A stretch of 64,000 bases of DNA from assembly GCA_944388385.1 (NCBI GenBank), contig CALXIO010000006.1, positions 25,016-89,015 on the forward strand. Direction: 5' to 3'. The notes beneath the pieces are model-generated. The model was not told the origin of the DNA. It ran no database searches and saw nothing but the letters and a program-made list of their open reading frames with translations. Made by a program: the position numbers and the translations under genes. Shown one piece after another: positions 25,674 to 33,744 of this stretch; the stretch's first letter is position 1, and every line of letters begins with the position of its first letter. The DNA is from an uncultured Ruminiclostridium sp. Lineage in GTDB: Bacteria > Bacillota > Clostridia > Oscillospirales > Ruminococcaceae.

Positions 25674-26921
25674 TTATTCTGTTTTATAGGGCTCATATTT
25701 GTGAAGCTCTGCTTTATCGATAATGGCGGTAATTTTTACCCCGGTATCGGTATATTCCTCACTTAATACCTTGCCGTTATTATGAAGTGCGGCGGCAAGA
25801 TTTGTTTTATCATAGGGGATAAGCATTGTAAGGGTGATGGTCTTATCCGGAAGATTTTCGCTGATCAAATAAAGCAGTCTTTCAAAGCCTGTGCCGTTCT
25901 TAGCGGAAATTTTTACGGTGGTATCATCCTCCGGAATGTTTTCCTCTAACTTATCGCACTTGTTAAGTACGTTTATTACAGGTATCTCACCGCAGCCAAG
26001 CTCACATAAAAGCTGTCTTGCGGTGTCTGATTTTTCCTTTGCTTCAGGATCGGAAATATCACATACATGAAGTATTATATCAGCATTTGCCGCTTCTTCA
26101 AGGGTGGACTTAAATGCCTCCACCAGATGGTGGGGAAGTCGTCTTATAAGCCCTACCGTATCCACAAGGATAATACTTCTGCCGTCAGGTAATTCTATTG
26201 CCCTTGAGGTAAGGTCAAGGGTGGCAAACAGCTTGTCCTGAGCTAAAACTCCCGCCCCTGTAAGGGAATTAAGAAGGGTGGACTTTCCTGCATTTGTGTA
26301 GCCCACAATAGCGGCAACAAGGGTATTGTCCTTTTTTCTTCTGCGTCGGGATTCGCCTCTGCGCTTTTCCAAGGCGGCAAGCTCCTCCCTTAGCTTTTCT
26401 ATGCGGTGGTTTATATGGCGCCTGTCGGTTTCAAGCTGGGTTTCACCGGGACCCCTTGTACCAATACCGCCTCCGAGCCTTGACATGGATTCACCTATTC
26501 CCCGAAGTCTGGGCAAACGGTATCGTAGCTGAGCCAGTTCAACCTGAAGCTTACCCTCGTTTGTTACCGCCCCTGTGGCAAATATATCAAGTATAAGCAT
26601 GGTGTGGTCAATTACCCTTACCCCGGTGATTTTTTCTATATTTCGTATCTGACTGGAGGTAAGCTCCATATCAAAGACGATAAGCTGTGCGTCAAGGGTT
26701 TTTACGCTTTCCGCCAGCTCCTCCAGCTTACCCTCCCCGAGAATAGTGGCACTTTCTATGGCAGGACGCTTCTGTATAATTTTACATACGGTAACAGCTC
26801 CTGCTGTTTTAGCCAATTCCTCCAGCTCATCCATTGAGGAGTCGGCATTGTATTCCCCGGTATCCACAGCGGCGAGAATGGTGCGGATAGGTTCTTCTTC
26901 TTTTTGTATCTGTACTGTCAT
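25674..26921 (-). CDS. hflX: GTPase HflX
   Basis: The 415-residue protein is HflX, a ribosome-associated GTPase that splits or rescues stalled ribosomes. The glycine-rich N-terminal domain includes GAVTNEGKLQVELAQLRYRLPRL, of which the central segment is diagnostic. The GTPase domain has G1 GYTNAGKST, G3 DTVGLIRRLPHHL and G4 NKCD. The C-terminal domain of about 60 residues is shorter than in some family members. The start has GGAG seven bases upstream. It is divergent from nadB with 59 bp between the start codons. Confidence 0.93.
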   Translation of the reverse strand: MTVQIQKEEEPIRTILAAVDTGEYNADSSMDELEELAKTAGAVTVCKIIQKRPAIESATILGEGKLEELAESVKTLDAQLIVFDMELTSSQIRNIEKITGVRVIDHTMLILDIFATGAVTNEGKLQVELAQLRYRLPRLRGIGESMSRLGGGIGTRGPGETQLETDRRHINHRIEKLREELAALEKRRGESRRRRKKDNTLVAAIVGYTNAGKSTLLNSLTGAGVLAQDKLFATLDLTSRAIELPDGRSIILVDTVGLIRRLPHHLVEAFKSTLEEAANADIILHVCDISDPEAKEKSDTARQLLCELGCGEIPVINVLNKCDKLEENIPEDDTTVKISAKNGTGFERLLYLISENLPDKTITLTMLIPYDKTNLAAALHNNGKVLSEEYTDTGVKITAIIDKAELHKYEPYKTE

Positions 26922-26980
26922 ATTTTCTCCGTTAAAATAAAGTAATAATGCGGTATATCCGCTGAAAAGGTGGTAAAATT

Positions 26981-28462
26981 ATGATTTTCCAAGAGTACGA
27001 TGTAATTATCGTAGGCTCCGGTGTATCCGGTCTGTATGCGGCTCTCAATCTTGACAGCAATATGAAAATACTTATGCTGTCCAAAAGGGAGCTTACTCTT
27101 TGTAACTCCGCTTTAGCCCAGGGCGGTGTAGCGGCGGTTATTGACGATAAGAACGATAATTACGAGCTTCATATCAAGGATACCCTTATAGCAGGAGGCT
27201 ATAAAAACGATATAAATAACCTGCGTATACTTGTGGAGCAGGGTCCTAAGGATGTTAAGAACCTTCTTAATTACGGTGTGGAATTTGACCGCAAGGAGGA
27301 CGGCTCAATTCATCTTACCCTGGAGGGAGGACATTGTCGCCACAGAATAGCCCACCACAAGGACAGCACCGGCTATGAGATAGTTACCTCACTTATTGAG
27401 AATGTGAAAAAGCTCCCAAATGTGACAATACTTGAAAACTCACAGCTTTTAGGCCTTGAAAAATCAGGGGAGTATTTCCTTACGGATGTACTTCATAATG
27501 ATAACCACAGCTATTATACCACAAAAGCGGTGGTACTTGCAACAGGGGGAATAGGCAGAGTTTATGATTTCACCACAAATTCAGCCATAGCCACCGGTGA
27601 CGGCATACAGTTTGCCTATAACTTAGGGGCAGAAATAAAGCATTTAAGCTATGTGCAGTTTCATCCCACAGCCTTTGCGGACAAGAAAAACAGAGAGTGC
27701 TTTTTGGTGTCCGAGGCGGTAAGAGGTGAGGGAGCATATCTGCTTAACTGCCACAAACAGCGTTTTATGGATAAATACGAGCCGGAGAGAAAGGAACTTG
27801 CTCCCCGTGATGTGGTTTCAAAGTGCATATTACAGGAGCAGAAGGCCACCGGCAGCGATGAATTTTTCCTTGATATATCCTATAAGGATCCGGAGTTTAT
27901 TAAAAACCGTTTCCCCATGATATATAAAAAGGTGCTGGAAAAGGGCTACGACATGACAAAGGAGCCTATTCCAATATACCCCTGTCAGCATTACCTTATG
28001 GGCGGTATCGGTGTAAACGGCAACGGCGCTACTACCGTAAAGGGACTTTATGCCGCAGGTGAATGCGCCCATACCGGTGTACACGGAATTAACCGTCTTG
28101 CAAGTAACTCCCTTTTGGAGGCTTTGGTATTCTCCCGTCTTATAGCGGAGGATATAAATAAAAACTACCCCCACAAAGAGCTTTCCGAAAAGGAATTTGA
28201 CTATCCCACCCCGGAGGGTGAGCCGCTGCCCCAGGGCATTCGCACCGAGATAAGACACATAATGCAGCGTTCTTATTTTGTAGTACCGGATTACAAGGAA
28301 GCGGCAAAGGACATAGAAAGGGTAAAGCAGTTAAAGGATCAGCTTTACAATACAAAATATGCAATTACCCCGGATTATATAGAGGCAAAATCCCTTACTA
28401 CGGTAGCGTATATCATTTTAAGCGAGGTAGTGGCTGAGGGTAAGGAAAAGGGCGAAATTTAA
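26981..28462 (+). CDS. nadB: L-aspartate oxidase
   Basis: The 493-residue flavoprotein oxidises L-aspartate to iminoaspartate, the first step of de novo NAD synthesis. The FAD-binding GSGVSGLYAA is at 11-20. The substrate loop with GGHCRHRIAHHKD and the HPTAF and GINRLASNSLLEA motifs of the fumarate reductase/NadB family are present. The C-terminal helical region is shorter than in E. coli NadB. The gene is followed ten bases later by nadC, and no nadA lies in the window. A small palindrome GCGG-TATAT-CCGC at 26950-26962 precedes the ribosome site. Confidence 0.92.
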   Translation: MIFQEYDVIIVGSGVSGLYAALNLDSNMKILMLSKRELTLCNSALAQGGVAAVIDDKNDNYELHIKDTLIAGGYKNDINNLRILVEQGPKDVKNLLNYGVEFDRKEDGSIHLTLEGGHCRHRIAHHKDSTGYEIVTSLIENVKKLPNVTILENSQLLGLEKSGEYFLTDVLHNDNHSYYTTKAVVLATGGIGRVYDFTTNSAIATGDGIQFAYNLGAEIKHLSYVQFHPTAFADKKNRECFLVSEAVRGEGAYLLNCHKQRFMDKYEPERKELAPRDVVSKCILQEQKATGSDEFFLDISYKDPEFIKNRFPMIYKKVLEKGYDMTKEPIPIYPCQHYLMGGIGVNGNGATTVKGLYAAGECAHTGVHGINRLASNSLLEALVFSRLIAEDINKNYPHKELSEKEFDYPTPEGEPLPQGIRTEIRHIMQRSYFVVPDYKEAAKDIERVKQLKDQLYNTKYAITPDYIEAKSLTTVAYIILSEVVAEGKEKGEI

Positions 28463-28471
28463 GGAGGACTT

Positions 28472-29311
28472 ATGAAGTTAAATCAGTTTTATATAGATGA
28501 TATTATCAAAAGAGCAATAACCGAGGATATAAACTACATAGACAGCACCACAGATCTGCTTATTGAGGATACAGATGTATCAAGAGCCTATTTTATGGCT
28601 AAGGCTGACGGTGTGGTATGCGGTATAGAGATTGCCGCCAGGGTATTTTATCTTATAGACAATACTATAGATATTACCCTTTTATGTAAGGACGGTGACA
28701 GGGTACAAAAGGGTGACGTGCTCGCCCGTTTTGAGGGTTCTACTGCATCCATGCTTAAAGCAGAGCGTACCTCCCTTAACCTTATACAGCATTTAAGCGG
28801 TATTGCCACCTACACAGCAAGGTGTGTAGAGGCTGTTGCCGGAACTAAGGCATCAATAGCGGACACAAGAAAGACACTCCCCGGCCTTCGTGCATTACAG
28901 AAGTATGCGGTAACCTGCGGCGGCGGAAGAAATCACCGCTATAACCTTACCGATGCGGCTATGTTAAAGGACAATCACATAGATGCCTACGGCTCTATTA
29001 CAGCGGCGGTAAATGCCCTTCGTAAAAAGGCAGGCCATATGCTTCAGATAGAGGTGGAAACAAGAAACTTCGATGAGCTTAATGAAGCCCTTGCGGTGGG
29101 TGCTGATGTTATTATGCTTGATAATATGAGCTGTGAGGATATGAAGAAGGCAGTAGAGATAACCGCAGGCAGAGCAAAGTTAGAGGCCAGCGGAAATGTT
29201 ACCCTTGACAATATCGGAGAGGTGGCAAAAACCGGTGTGGATATTATAAGCCTCGGTGCCCTTACCCACAGCGTTACCGCCTTTGATATATCCATGAAGT
29301 GGGAAAAATAA
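28472..29311 (+). CDS. nadC: Nicotinate-nucleotide pyrophosphorylase (quinolinate phosphoribosyltransferase)
   Basis: The 279-residue enzyme converts quinolinate and PRPP to nicotinate mononucleotide. The family motifs ERTSLNLIQHLSGIAT, DTRKTLPGLR, CGGGRNHRYNL and MLKDNHI are all present, as is the C-terminal barrel EASGNVTLDNI. An AAGGAGG ribosome site lies six bases before ATG. It forms an operon with nadB and may be followed by the small Cys-rich gene after a hairpin. Confidence 0.95.
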   Translation: MKLNQFYIDDIIKRAITEDINYIDSTTDLLIEDTDVSRAYFMAKADGVVCGIEIAARVFYLIDNTIDITLLCKDGDRVQKGDVLARFEGSTASMLKAERTSLNLIQHLSGIATYTARCVEAVAGTKASIADTRKTLPGLRALQKYAVTCGGGRNHRYNLTDAAMLKDNHIDAYGSITAAVNALRKKAGHMLQIEVETRNFDELNEALAVGADVIMLDNMSCEDMKKAVEITAGRAKLEASGNVTLDNIGEVAKTGVDIISLGALTHSVTAFDISMKWEK

Positions 29312-29319
29312 AAGGAAGG

Positions 29320-29348
29320 ATACGTCGGAATTATCCGGCGTATTTTTT
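29320..29348 (+). terminator. Hairpin terminator after nadC, close to the next gene
   Basis: A 10-bp stem ATACGTCGGA / TCCGGCGTAT (one G-T pair) with loop ATTA is followed by a T run. The next start codon is 11 bases further on, so readthrough may feed it. Confidence 0.82.
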
Positions 29349-29358
29349 AGAGGATAAT

Positions 29359-29529
29359 ATGACAAATTGTGATACCTGCGTAAATTATGTTTACGATGAA
29401 TATGACGACTGCTATACCTGTCTTGTAAATCTGGACGAGGACGAAATGTACAGGTTTATGAAGGGGGATAATAAAAATTGCCCCTACTACCGCAGTGATG
29501 ATGAATATGAGCTTGCAAGAAAGCAGTAA
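29359..29529 (+). CDS. Small Cys-rich protein of DUF6472 type
   Basis: The 56-residue acidic protein carries six cysteines: CDTC near residues 4-7, a CYTC segment near 18-21, and a further CPYY. This resembles the DUF6472 family of Clostridia, for which I know no function. The spacing suggests a metal or iron-sulfur site. ATG at 29359 is preferred over an upstream frame start at 29299, because AGAGGA lies just upstream and the extension would cover the terminator. It sits between nadC and the Nudix fusion gene, nine bases before the latter. Confidence 0.78.
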   Translation: MTNCDTCVNYVYDEYDDCYTCLVNLDEDEMYRFMKGDNKNCPYYRSDDEYELARKQ

Positions 29530-29538
29530 GGAGGAACT

Positions 29539-30309
29539 ATGACACGAGTAGAAAAGGGAGATCTTTCCTGCCTTGGAAAGAAATTCACCGTAAAGGTGGA
29601 CAGACCCATAGGTGCAGAACACCCTAAGCATCCCGGGTTACTTTATCCCATAAATTACGGCTATGTGGAAGGCCTTTTAGCAGGGGATGATGAATATCAG
29701 GACGTATATCTTCCCGGCTTTGAAGGGGTACAGGAATGCTGTGAATGTGTTATCGTTGCTGTAATTGTAAGGGAAAATGACAACGAGGATAAGTGGGTAG
29801 GCGTACCCTGTGATATGGTGGGCAGTGATATTTGCTATGAATGTGATATAAGAAAAATAACCGATTTTCAGGAATGTTATTATAAAAGCGAGATTTTCTG
29901 TCTTTATGAAAAAACCGCCGGTATAGTTATCTTTAACGGCAAGGGCAAGGACAGAAAATATTTCCTTATAAAAAATAACAGCGGTCATATAGGTTTTCCC
30001 AAGGGCCATGTGGAATACGGAGAATCCGAAACCGAAACCGCCCTTCGTGAAACTATTGAGGAGTGCGGCTTAAAGGCGGAAATAATCCCCGGCTTTCGTA
30101 TGGAGTATACCTTTACCACCCTTGAGAATACTATAAAGACAAGCGTATTTTTCGTAGGGGAATTTGATATAAATGACCCGGTACTCATCCAGCAGGAGGA
30201 GGTAATAGAGGATTGGCTTATAAACTATGAAAATGCCATGCTTACCCTTAACTGGGAAAATGATAAAAAGATATTAAAGGCGGCAGAGGAATTTTTAAAC
30301 AATATGTAA
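29539..30309 (+). CDS. Fusion of an inorganic-pyrophosphatase-like domain with a Nudix hydrolase
   Basis: The 256-residue protein joins two phosphate-ester domains. Residues 13-120 resemble family I pyrophosphatase: VDRPIGAEHP, LLYPINYGYVEG and DDEYQDVYLPG. The acidic signature is altered compared with the canonical D-x-D-P-x-D, so activity is doubtful. Residues 125-250 form a Nudix domain with a perfect box at 156-178 (Gly156, Glu162, Arg170-Glu171, Glu174-Glu175, Gly177) preceded by GFPKGH, as in diadenosine-polyphosphate hydrolases. It may be a housecleaning enzyme for dinucleoside polyphosphates or a modified nucleotide. Ribosome site AAGGAGG. It follows the Cys-rich gene in the same orientation. 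Confidence 0.8.
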   Translation: MTRVEKGDLSCLGKKFTVKVDRPIGAEHPKHPGLLYPINYGYVEGLLAGDDEYQDVYLPGFEGVQECCECVIVAVIVRENDNEDKWVGVPCDMVGSDICYECDIRKITDFQECYYKSEIFCLYEKTAGIVIFNGKGKDRKYFLIKNNSGHIGFPKGHVEYGESETETALRETIEECGLKAEIIPGFRMEYTFTTLENTIKTSVFFVGEFDINDPVLIQQEEVIEDWLINYENAMLTLNWENDKKILKAAEEFLNNM

Positions 30310-30328
30310 GGCAGAAAGCTCTGCCCTT
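30310..30328. terminator. Small convergent hairpin
   Basis: GGCAGA-AAGC-TCTGCC lies between the Nudix fusion and the convergent small gene. The flanking T run is short, so termination may be partial. Confidence 0.45.
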
Positions 30329-30501
30329 TACATCTGTAATGATTCTATAACTGCACCTACAGCCTTTATTGCCTTGCCGGTGGCCTTTTTAACCACATGG
30401 GTCTTTGTCTTGCTTAATGCCTTTGTAGCGGCAAAGGCAACTCCCCCTGCAACGATGGCAGCGGCGGCACACTTAGCGGTGTTTTTAACATTCTTGCTCA
30501 T
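30328..30501 (-). CDS. Small Ala/Lys-rich protein, unknown function
   Basis: A 57-residue frame on the minus strand begins MSKNVKNTAK, continues with an Ala/Gly-rich hydrophobic stretch (AAAAIVAGGVAFAA, residues 12-25) and a basic half (KTKTHVVKKATGKAIK), and ends IESLQM. The start is preceded by GAAAGGA eight bases upstream. The pattern suggests a short membrane-inserted or amphipathic basic peptide. I recognise no family. Support comes from the ribosome site, the convergent hairpin at its stop and the lack of any competing gene here. Confidence 0.6.
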   Translation of the reverse strand: MSKNVKNTAKCAAAAIVAGGVAFAATKALSKTKTHVVKKATGKAIKAVGAVIESLQM

Positions 30502-30617
30502 AGTAATATCCTTTCTTTTTTATTTGCATTTGCAGTATTATTTTGAGCAGGAAAATAAAAAATATAGTTTGAATTTTTTTACGGATAAAACAGGATTTTA
30601 AAGGAGATAATGAGAAA

Positions 30618-31481
30618 ATGTCACAGCATAAGGTTATAGCCGCAATACACGATCTGTCAGGCTTTGGCAGATGCTCCCTTGCGGTTATTGTACCGGTTAT
30701 TTCTGCCATGGGAATACAGGCAGTTCCTATTCCCACAGCGGTAATGTCCACCCATACAGGGGGCTATGACAACATAGCCATAAGGGATCTGACGCAGCAT
30801 ATTTCCGACTGCTACACCCATTATAAGCAGCTTGGACTTAATTTTGACTGTATCTACACCGGATTTTTATCCTGTGAACAGCAGGTGGACAGCTGTCTTG
30901 AATATTTTGACGGCTTTAAAAATGCCCTTAAAATGGTTGACCCGGTGCTTGGGGATAACGGCATATTATACAGCACCCTTACAAATGATCTTAAAAAGCG
31001 AATGAGGGAGCTTGTTCACAGGGCTGATGTTATAACCCCCAATCTCACTGAGGCTTGTATGCTTCTTGATGAAAATTATCCCAATATGATGGATACCGGA
31101 ACGGTGAAAAGCTGGCTTGCAAGACTAAGCGGAGGAAATAAGACGGTTATTATAAAGGGTGTACCCTTAATTGATGACAATGACCGCACCTATTCCAATG
31201 TGGGCTTTGACAGGGAAACAGGCGGCTTTTGGAGGATTGACTGGGATCATATCCCCGTACAGTACCCCGGTACGGGAGATATATTCGCATCTGTGCTTAC
31301 TGCCGCACTTTTGAAGGGGGATAGCCTTTCTATTGCACTTAACCGTGCCACTAAATTTACGGAAATTGCCGTAAAAACCACTTTCAGCTATGGCACAGAG
31401 GCAAGATACGGTGTACTTTTTGAGGATGTACTGGGATGGCTTATGTCGGATGCCACACTTTGTGACTATAAAAAGCTGTAA
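30618..31481 (+). CDS. Pyridoxal/pyridoxamine kinase
   Basis: The 287-residue enzyme belongs to the PfkB/ribokinase superfamily, PdxK/PdxY branch. It phosphorylates vitamin B6 vitamers with ATP. The N-terminus HDLSGFGRCSLAVIVPVISAMG and PTAVMSTHTGG are diagnostic, as are PNLTEACML and the anion-hole motif GTGDIFASV near residue 220. An AAAGGAG site lies 11 bases before ATG. It is a salvage enzyme, encoded alone and divergent from the small Ala/Lys-rich gene. Confidence 0.9.
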   Translation: MSQHKVIAAIHDLSGFGRCSLAVIVPVISAMGIQAVPIPTAVMSTHTGGYDNIAIRDLTQHISDCYTHYKQLGLNFDCIYTGFLSCEQQVDSCLEYFDGFKNALKMVDPVLGDNGILYSTLTNDLKKRMRELVHRADVITPNLTEACMLLDENYPNMMDTGTVKSWLARLSGGNKTVIIKGVPLIDDNDRTYSNVGFDRETGGFWRIDWDHIPVQYPGTGDIFASVLTAALLKGDSLSIALNRATKFTEIAVKTTFSYGTEARYGVLFEDVLGWLMSDATLCDYKKL

Positions 31482-31688
31482 TTTTACTGAAAGTATACCG
31501 CAAATTTACTGCAATTTGCCTTAAATCTGCACATTCTGAAGTGATTTACCGCTAAAAAAGATACACTTTAGTCTGTTATCACTCAAAATTGGGTGTAATA
31601 TTACATAATCACACATTCTGAAAACCTACCCTTTGTTATGCAAATTTCACAAAATGCAAGATAAAGAGAAAAAACTTGCAAAAAAGTG
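31482..31688. other. Intergenic region upstream of the ammonium transporter promoter
   Basis: About 200 bp with no open frame. It contains an 11-bp direct repeat CACATTCTGAA at 31530-31540 and 31612-31622, and the partly palindromic segment CACTCAAAATTGGGTG near 31580. Both lie upstream of a strong promoter and could be activator sites, which is speculation. Confidence 0.4.
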
Positions 31689-31717
31689 TTGACAAACGTG
31701 GTAGCGATGAATATAAT
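31689..31717 (+). promoter_or_regulatory. Consensus promoter of the Amt-PII gene
   Basis: TTGACA (31689-31694), 17-bp spacer, TATAAT (31712-31717): a perfect sigma-A promoter. Confidence 0.92.
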
Positions 31718-31720
31718 ATA

Positions 31721-31781
31721 ACTTGTAAAGCAACGGAGCTGAGGGTTCGCAAGGACGCGGACCTTCGGCTCTTTTGTTTTT
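31721..31781 (+). promoter_or_regulatory. Attenuator-like leader hairpin with a hexaloop, upstream of Amt-PII
   Basis: A 15-bp arm at 31736-31750 pairs fully (three G-T pairs) with 31757-31771 around the loop AAGGAC and is followed by TTTTGTTTTT. This is an intrinsic terminator placed between the promoter and the gene. The hexaloop has A at position 1 and G at position 4, as in targets of ANTAR antiterminators of nitrogen genes. A weaker hairpin with loop AAAGCA could form just before it, at 31724-31737. The regulator is not in the window. Confidence 0.6.
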
Positions 31782-31832
31782 AGAAAAGGTGCAACGGCAC
31801 AAAAAAAGAGAACCTTGAAAGGGGCGGTTAAT

Positions 31833-33614
31833 ATGTTGGATTATTCAGCTTTAACAGTTATGGCTGAAGCAACTGACACATCTGCAGTGCAGGATGTTGT
31901 CAACTCTACCATGTTCGGTACCGAAGGTGTATGGTTCCTGATCGGTGCGGCATTGGTATTCTTTATGCAGTGCGGCTTTGCGATGGTTGAAACAGGTTTC
32001 ACCAGAGCTAAGAACGCAGGTAACATTATAATGAAGAACCTTATGGACTTCTGTATCGGTACTGTAGTATTTACATTACTGGGCTTTGGTCTTATGTGCG
32101 GTGAGGACGCTTTGTTCGGTCTTGTGGGTCTTCCCAATTTCGGAATCTTCACAGACTTCTCAAATTTCCCCTGGCACAACTTCGTATTTAACTTAGTATT
32201 CTGTGCAACAGCAGCTACTATCGTTTCAGGTGCTATGGCAGAAAGAACAAAGTTCTTAAGCTACTGCATCTACTCCGGTCTTATAAGCCTTGTTGTTTAT
32301 CCTATCGAGGCTCACTGGATCTGGGGCGGCGGTTGGCTTTCTCAGATTGGCTTCATCGATTTCGCAGGTTCATGTGCTATTCACATGGTTGGCGGTATCG
32401 CAGCTCTTATCGGTGCAGCTTTTGTTGGCGCACGTATCGGCAAGTTCGACAAGAACGGCAAGCCCAGAGCTATTCTCGGTCACTCCGTAACACTTGGCGC
32501 ACTTGGTGTATTCATTCTTTGGTTCGGTTGGTACGGCTTTAACGGTGCCGCAGCCGGCAACGCTGACTACTTAGGTCAGATCTTCCTTACAACTACAATT
32601 GCTCCCGCAATTGCTACTTGTACAACAATGGTATTCACATGGCTCAAGAACGGCAAGCCTGATGTTTCAATGTGTCTTAACGCATCCCTTGCAGGTCTTG
32701 TTGGTGTAACAGCAGGCTGTGCAGACGTTGACGCTCTCGGCTCTGCTATAATCGGTTTAGTATCCGGCTTACTTGTAGTATTCGGCGTTTGGCTGCTTGA
32801 CTACAAGCTGAAGATAGATGACCCCGTTGGTGCAGTTGCAGTTCACTTGATGAACGGTGTATGGGGTACTTTTGCAGTAGGTCTTTTCGCAACAGGCAAC
32901 GGTCAGGACGGTATCGTAGGTCTCTTCTATAACCTTGAGGAGGGCGCTAAGCAGCTCGGTATCCAGGCTATCGGTGTTCTTGCAGTTGCAGCATGGACCA
33001 CAGTTACAATGACAATCATCTTCTGGGGCATCAAGCACACAATCGGTCTTCGTGCATCCAGAGAAGAAGAAATCAAGGGTCTTGACTCCACAGAGCACGG
33101 TCTTCCTTCAGCATACGCAGACTTTGTACCTGCTACAGATACATACCTTAGCGTTGTTGATACTCCCGCAGTTGATCCTGCTGAAGTTGTTGAACCTGTT
33201 GAAATCGCAGTACCTGTTAAGCACGTTAAGGCTCAGAGTGTTGCTTCCGATGCAGGCGTAAAGATGACCAAGATCGACATTATCGCAAACCAGGAGAAGT
33301 TCGAACCTCTCAAGCACGCACTTTCAGCTATCGGTATCACCGGTATGACCGTATCTCACGTAATGGGTTGCGGTATGCAGAAGGGCTCAACAGAGTTCTA
33401 CCGTGGTGTTCCCGTAGATGCAAGACTGCTGCCTAAGATGAAGGTAGAAATCGTAGTTTGCAAGGTTCCTGTAGAAAAGGTTGTTGAAGTGGCTAAGAAG
33501 GCACTTTACACAGGTAAGATAGGCGACGGTAAGATCTTCGTATACGATGTTGAAAATGTAATCAAGATCCGTACAGGTGAAGAAGCTTACGACGCATTAC
33601 AGGACAACGAATAA
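31833..33614 (+). CDS. Ammonium transporter fused to a PII regulatory domain
   Basis: The 593-residue protein joins an Amt channel (about residues 20-430, eleven helices) to a C-terminal GlnB/GlnK-type domain (about 480-590). Amt motifs include FFMQCGFAMVETG, GAMAERTKF and the HMVGG and AVHLMNGVWG pore-histidine segments. The PII part keeps MGCGMQKG, the T-loop with EFYRG, and the ATP-binding TGKIGDGKIFVYDVE followed by RTGEEA. The usual uridylylated Tyr51 is replaced (VPV instead of AEY), so control would be by ATP/ADP/2-oxoglutarate binding rather than uridylylation. The start is ATG 31833 with AAAGGGGCGG upstream. The codon bias is that of a highly expressed gene. Confidence 0.92.
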   Translation: MLDYSALTVMAEATDTSAVQDVVNSTMFGTEGVWFLIGAALVFFMQCGFAMVETGFTRAKNAGNIIMKNLMDFCIGTVVFTLLGFGLMCGEDALFGLVGLPNFGIFTDFSNFPWHNFVFNLVFCATAATIVSGAMAERTKFLSYCIYSGLISLVVYPIEAHWIWGGGWLSQIGFIDFAGSCAIHMVGGIAALIGAAFVGARIGKFDKNGKPRAILGHSVTLGALGVFILWFGWYGFNGAAAGNADYLGQIFLTTTIAPAIATCTTMVFTWLKNGKPDVSMCLNASLAGLVGVTAGCADVDALGSAIIGLVSGLLVVFGVWLLDYKLKIDDPVGAVAVHLMNGVWGTFAVGLFATGNGQDGIVGLFYNLEEGAKQLGIQAIGVLAVAAWTTVTMTIIFWGIKHTIGLRASREEEIKGLDSTEHGLPSAYADFVPATDTYLSVVDTPAVDPAEVVEPVEIAVPVKHVKAQSVASDAGVKMTKIDIIANQEKFEPLKHALSAIGITGMTVSHVMGCGMQKGSTEFYRGVPVDARLLPKMKVEIVVCKVPVEKVVEVAKKALYTGKIGDGKIFVYDVENVIKIRTGEEAYDALQDNE

Positions 33615-33673
33615 TAAAAGTACGGGTTAGGTCTGCAAATATGCGGGGCTGTACCACCACCCCCTTATAAATT

Positions 33674-33698
33674 CCTCTCTTCGGAGAGGGATTTTTTT
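33674..33698 (+). terminator. Terminator of Amt-PII
   Basis: CCTCTC-TTCG-GAGAGG stem-loop followed by seven T. Confidence 0.88.
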
Positions 33699-33744
33699 AT
33701 GCAAAAAAATAAGCGGTATAAAAATACCGCTTTAATATCCGAAA

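Noticed and set aside
26922..26980. A NAD-repressor (NiaR-type) operator before nadB
   Set aside because: No sequence close to the known pattern is visible; only a short GCGG/CCGC palindrome is present.
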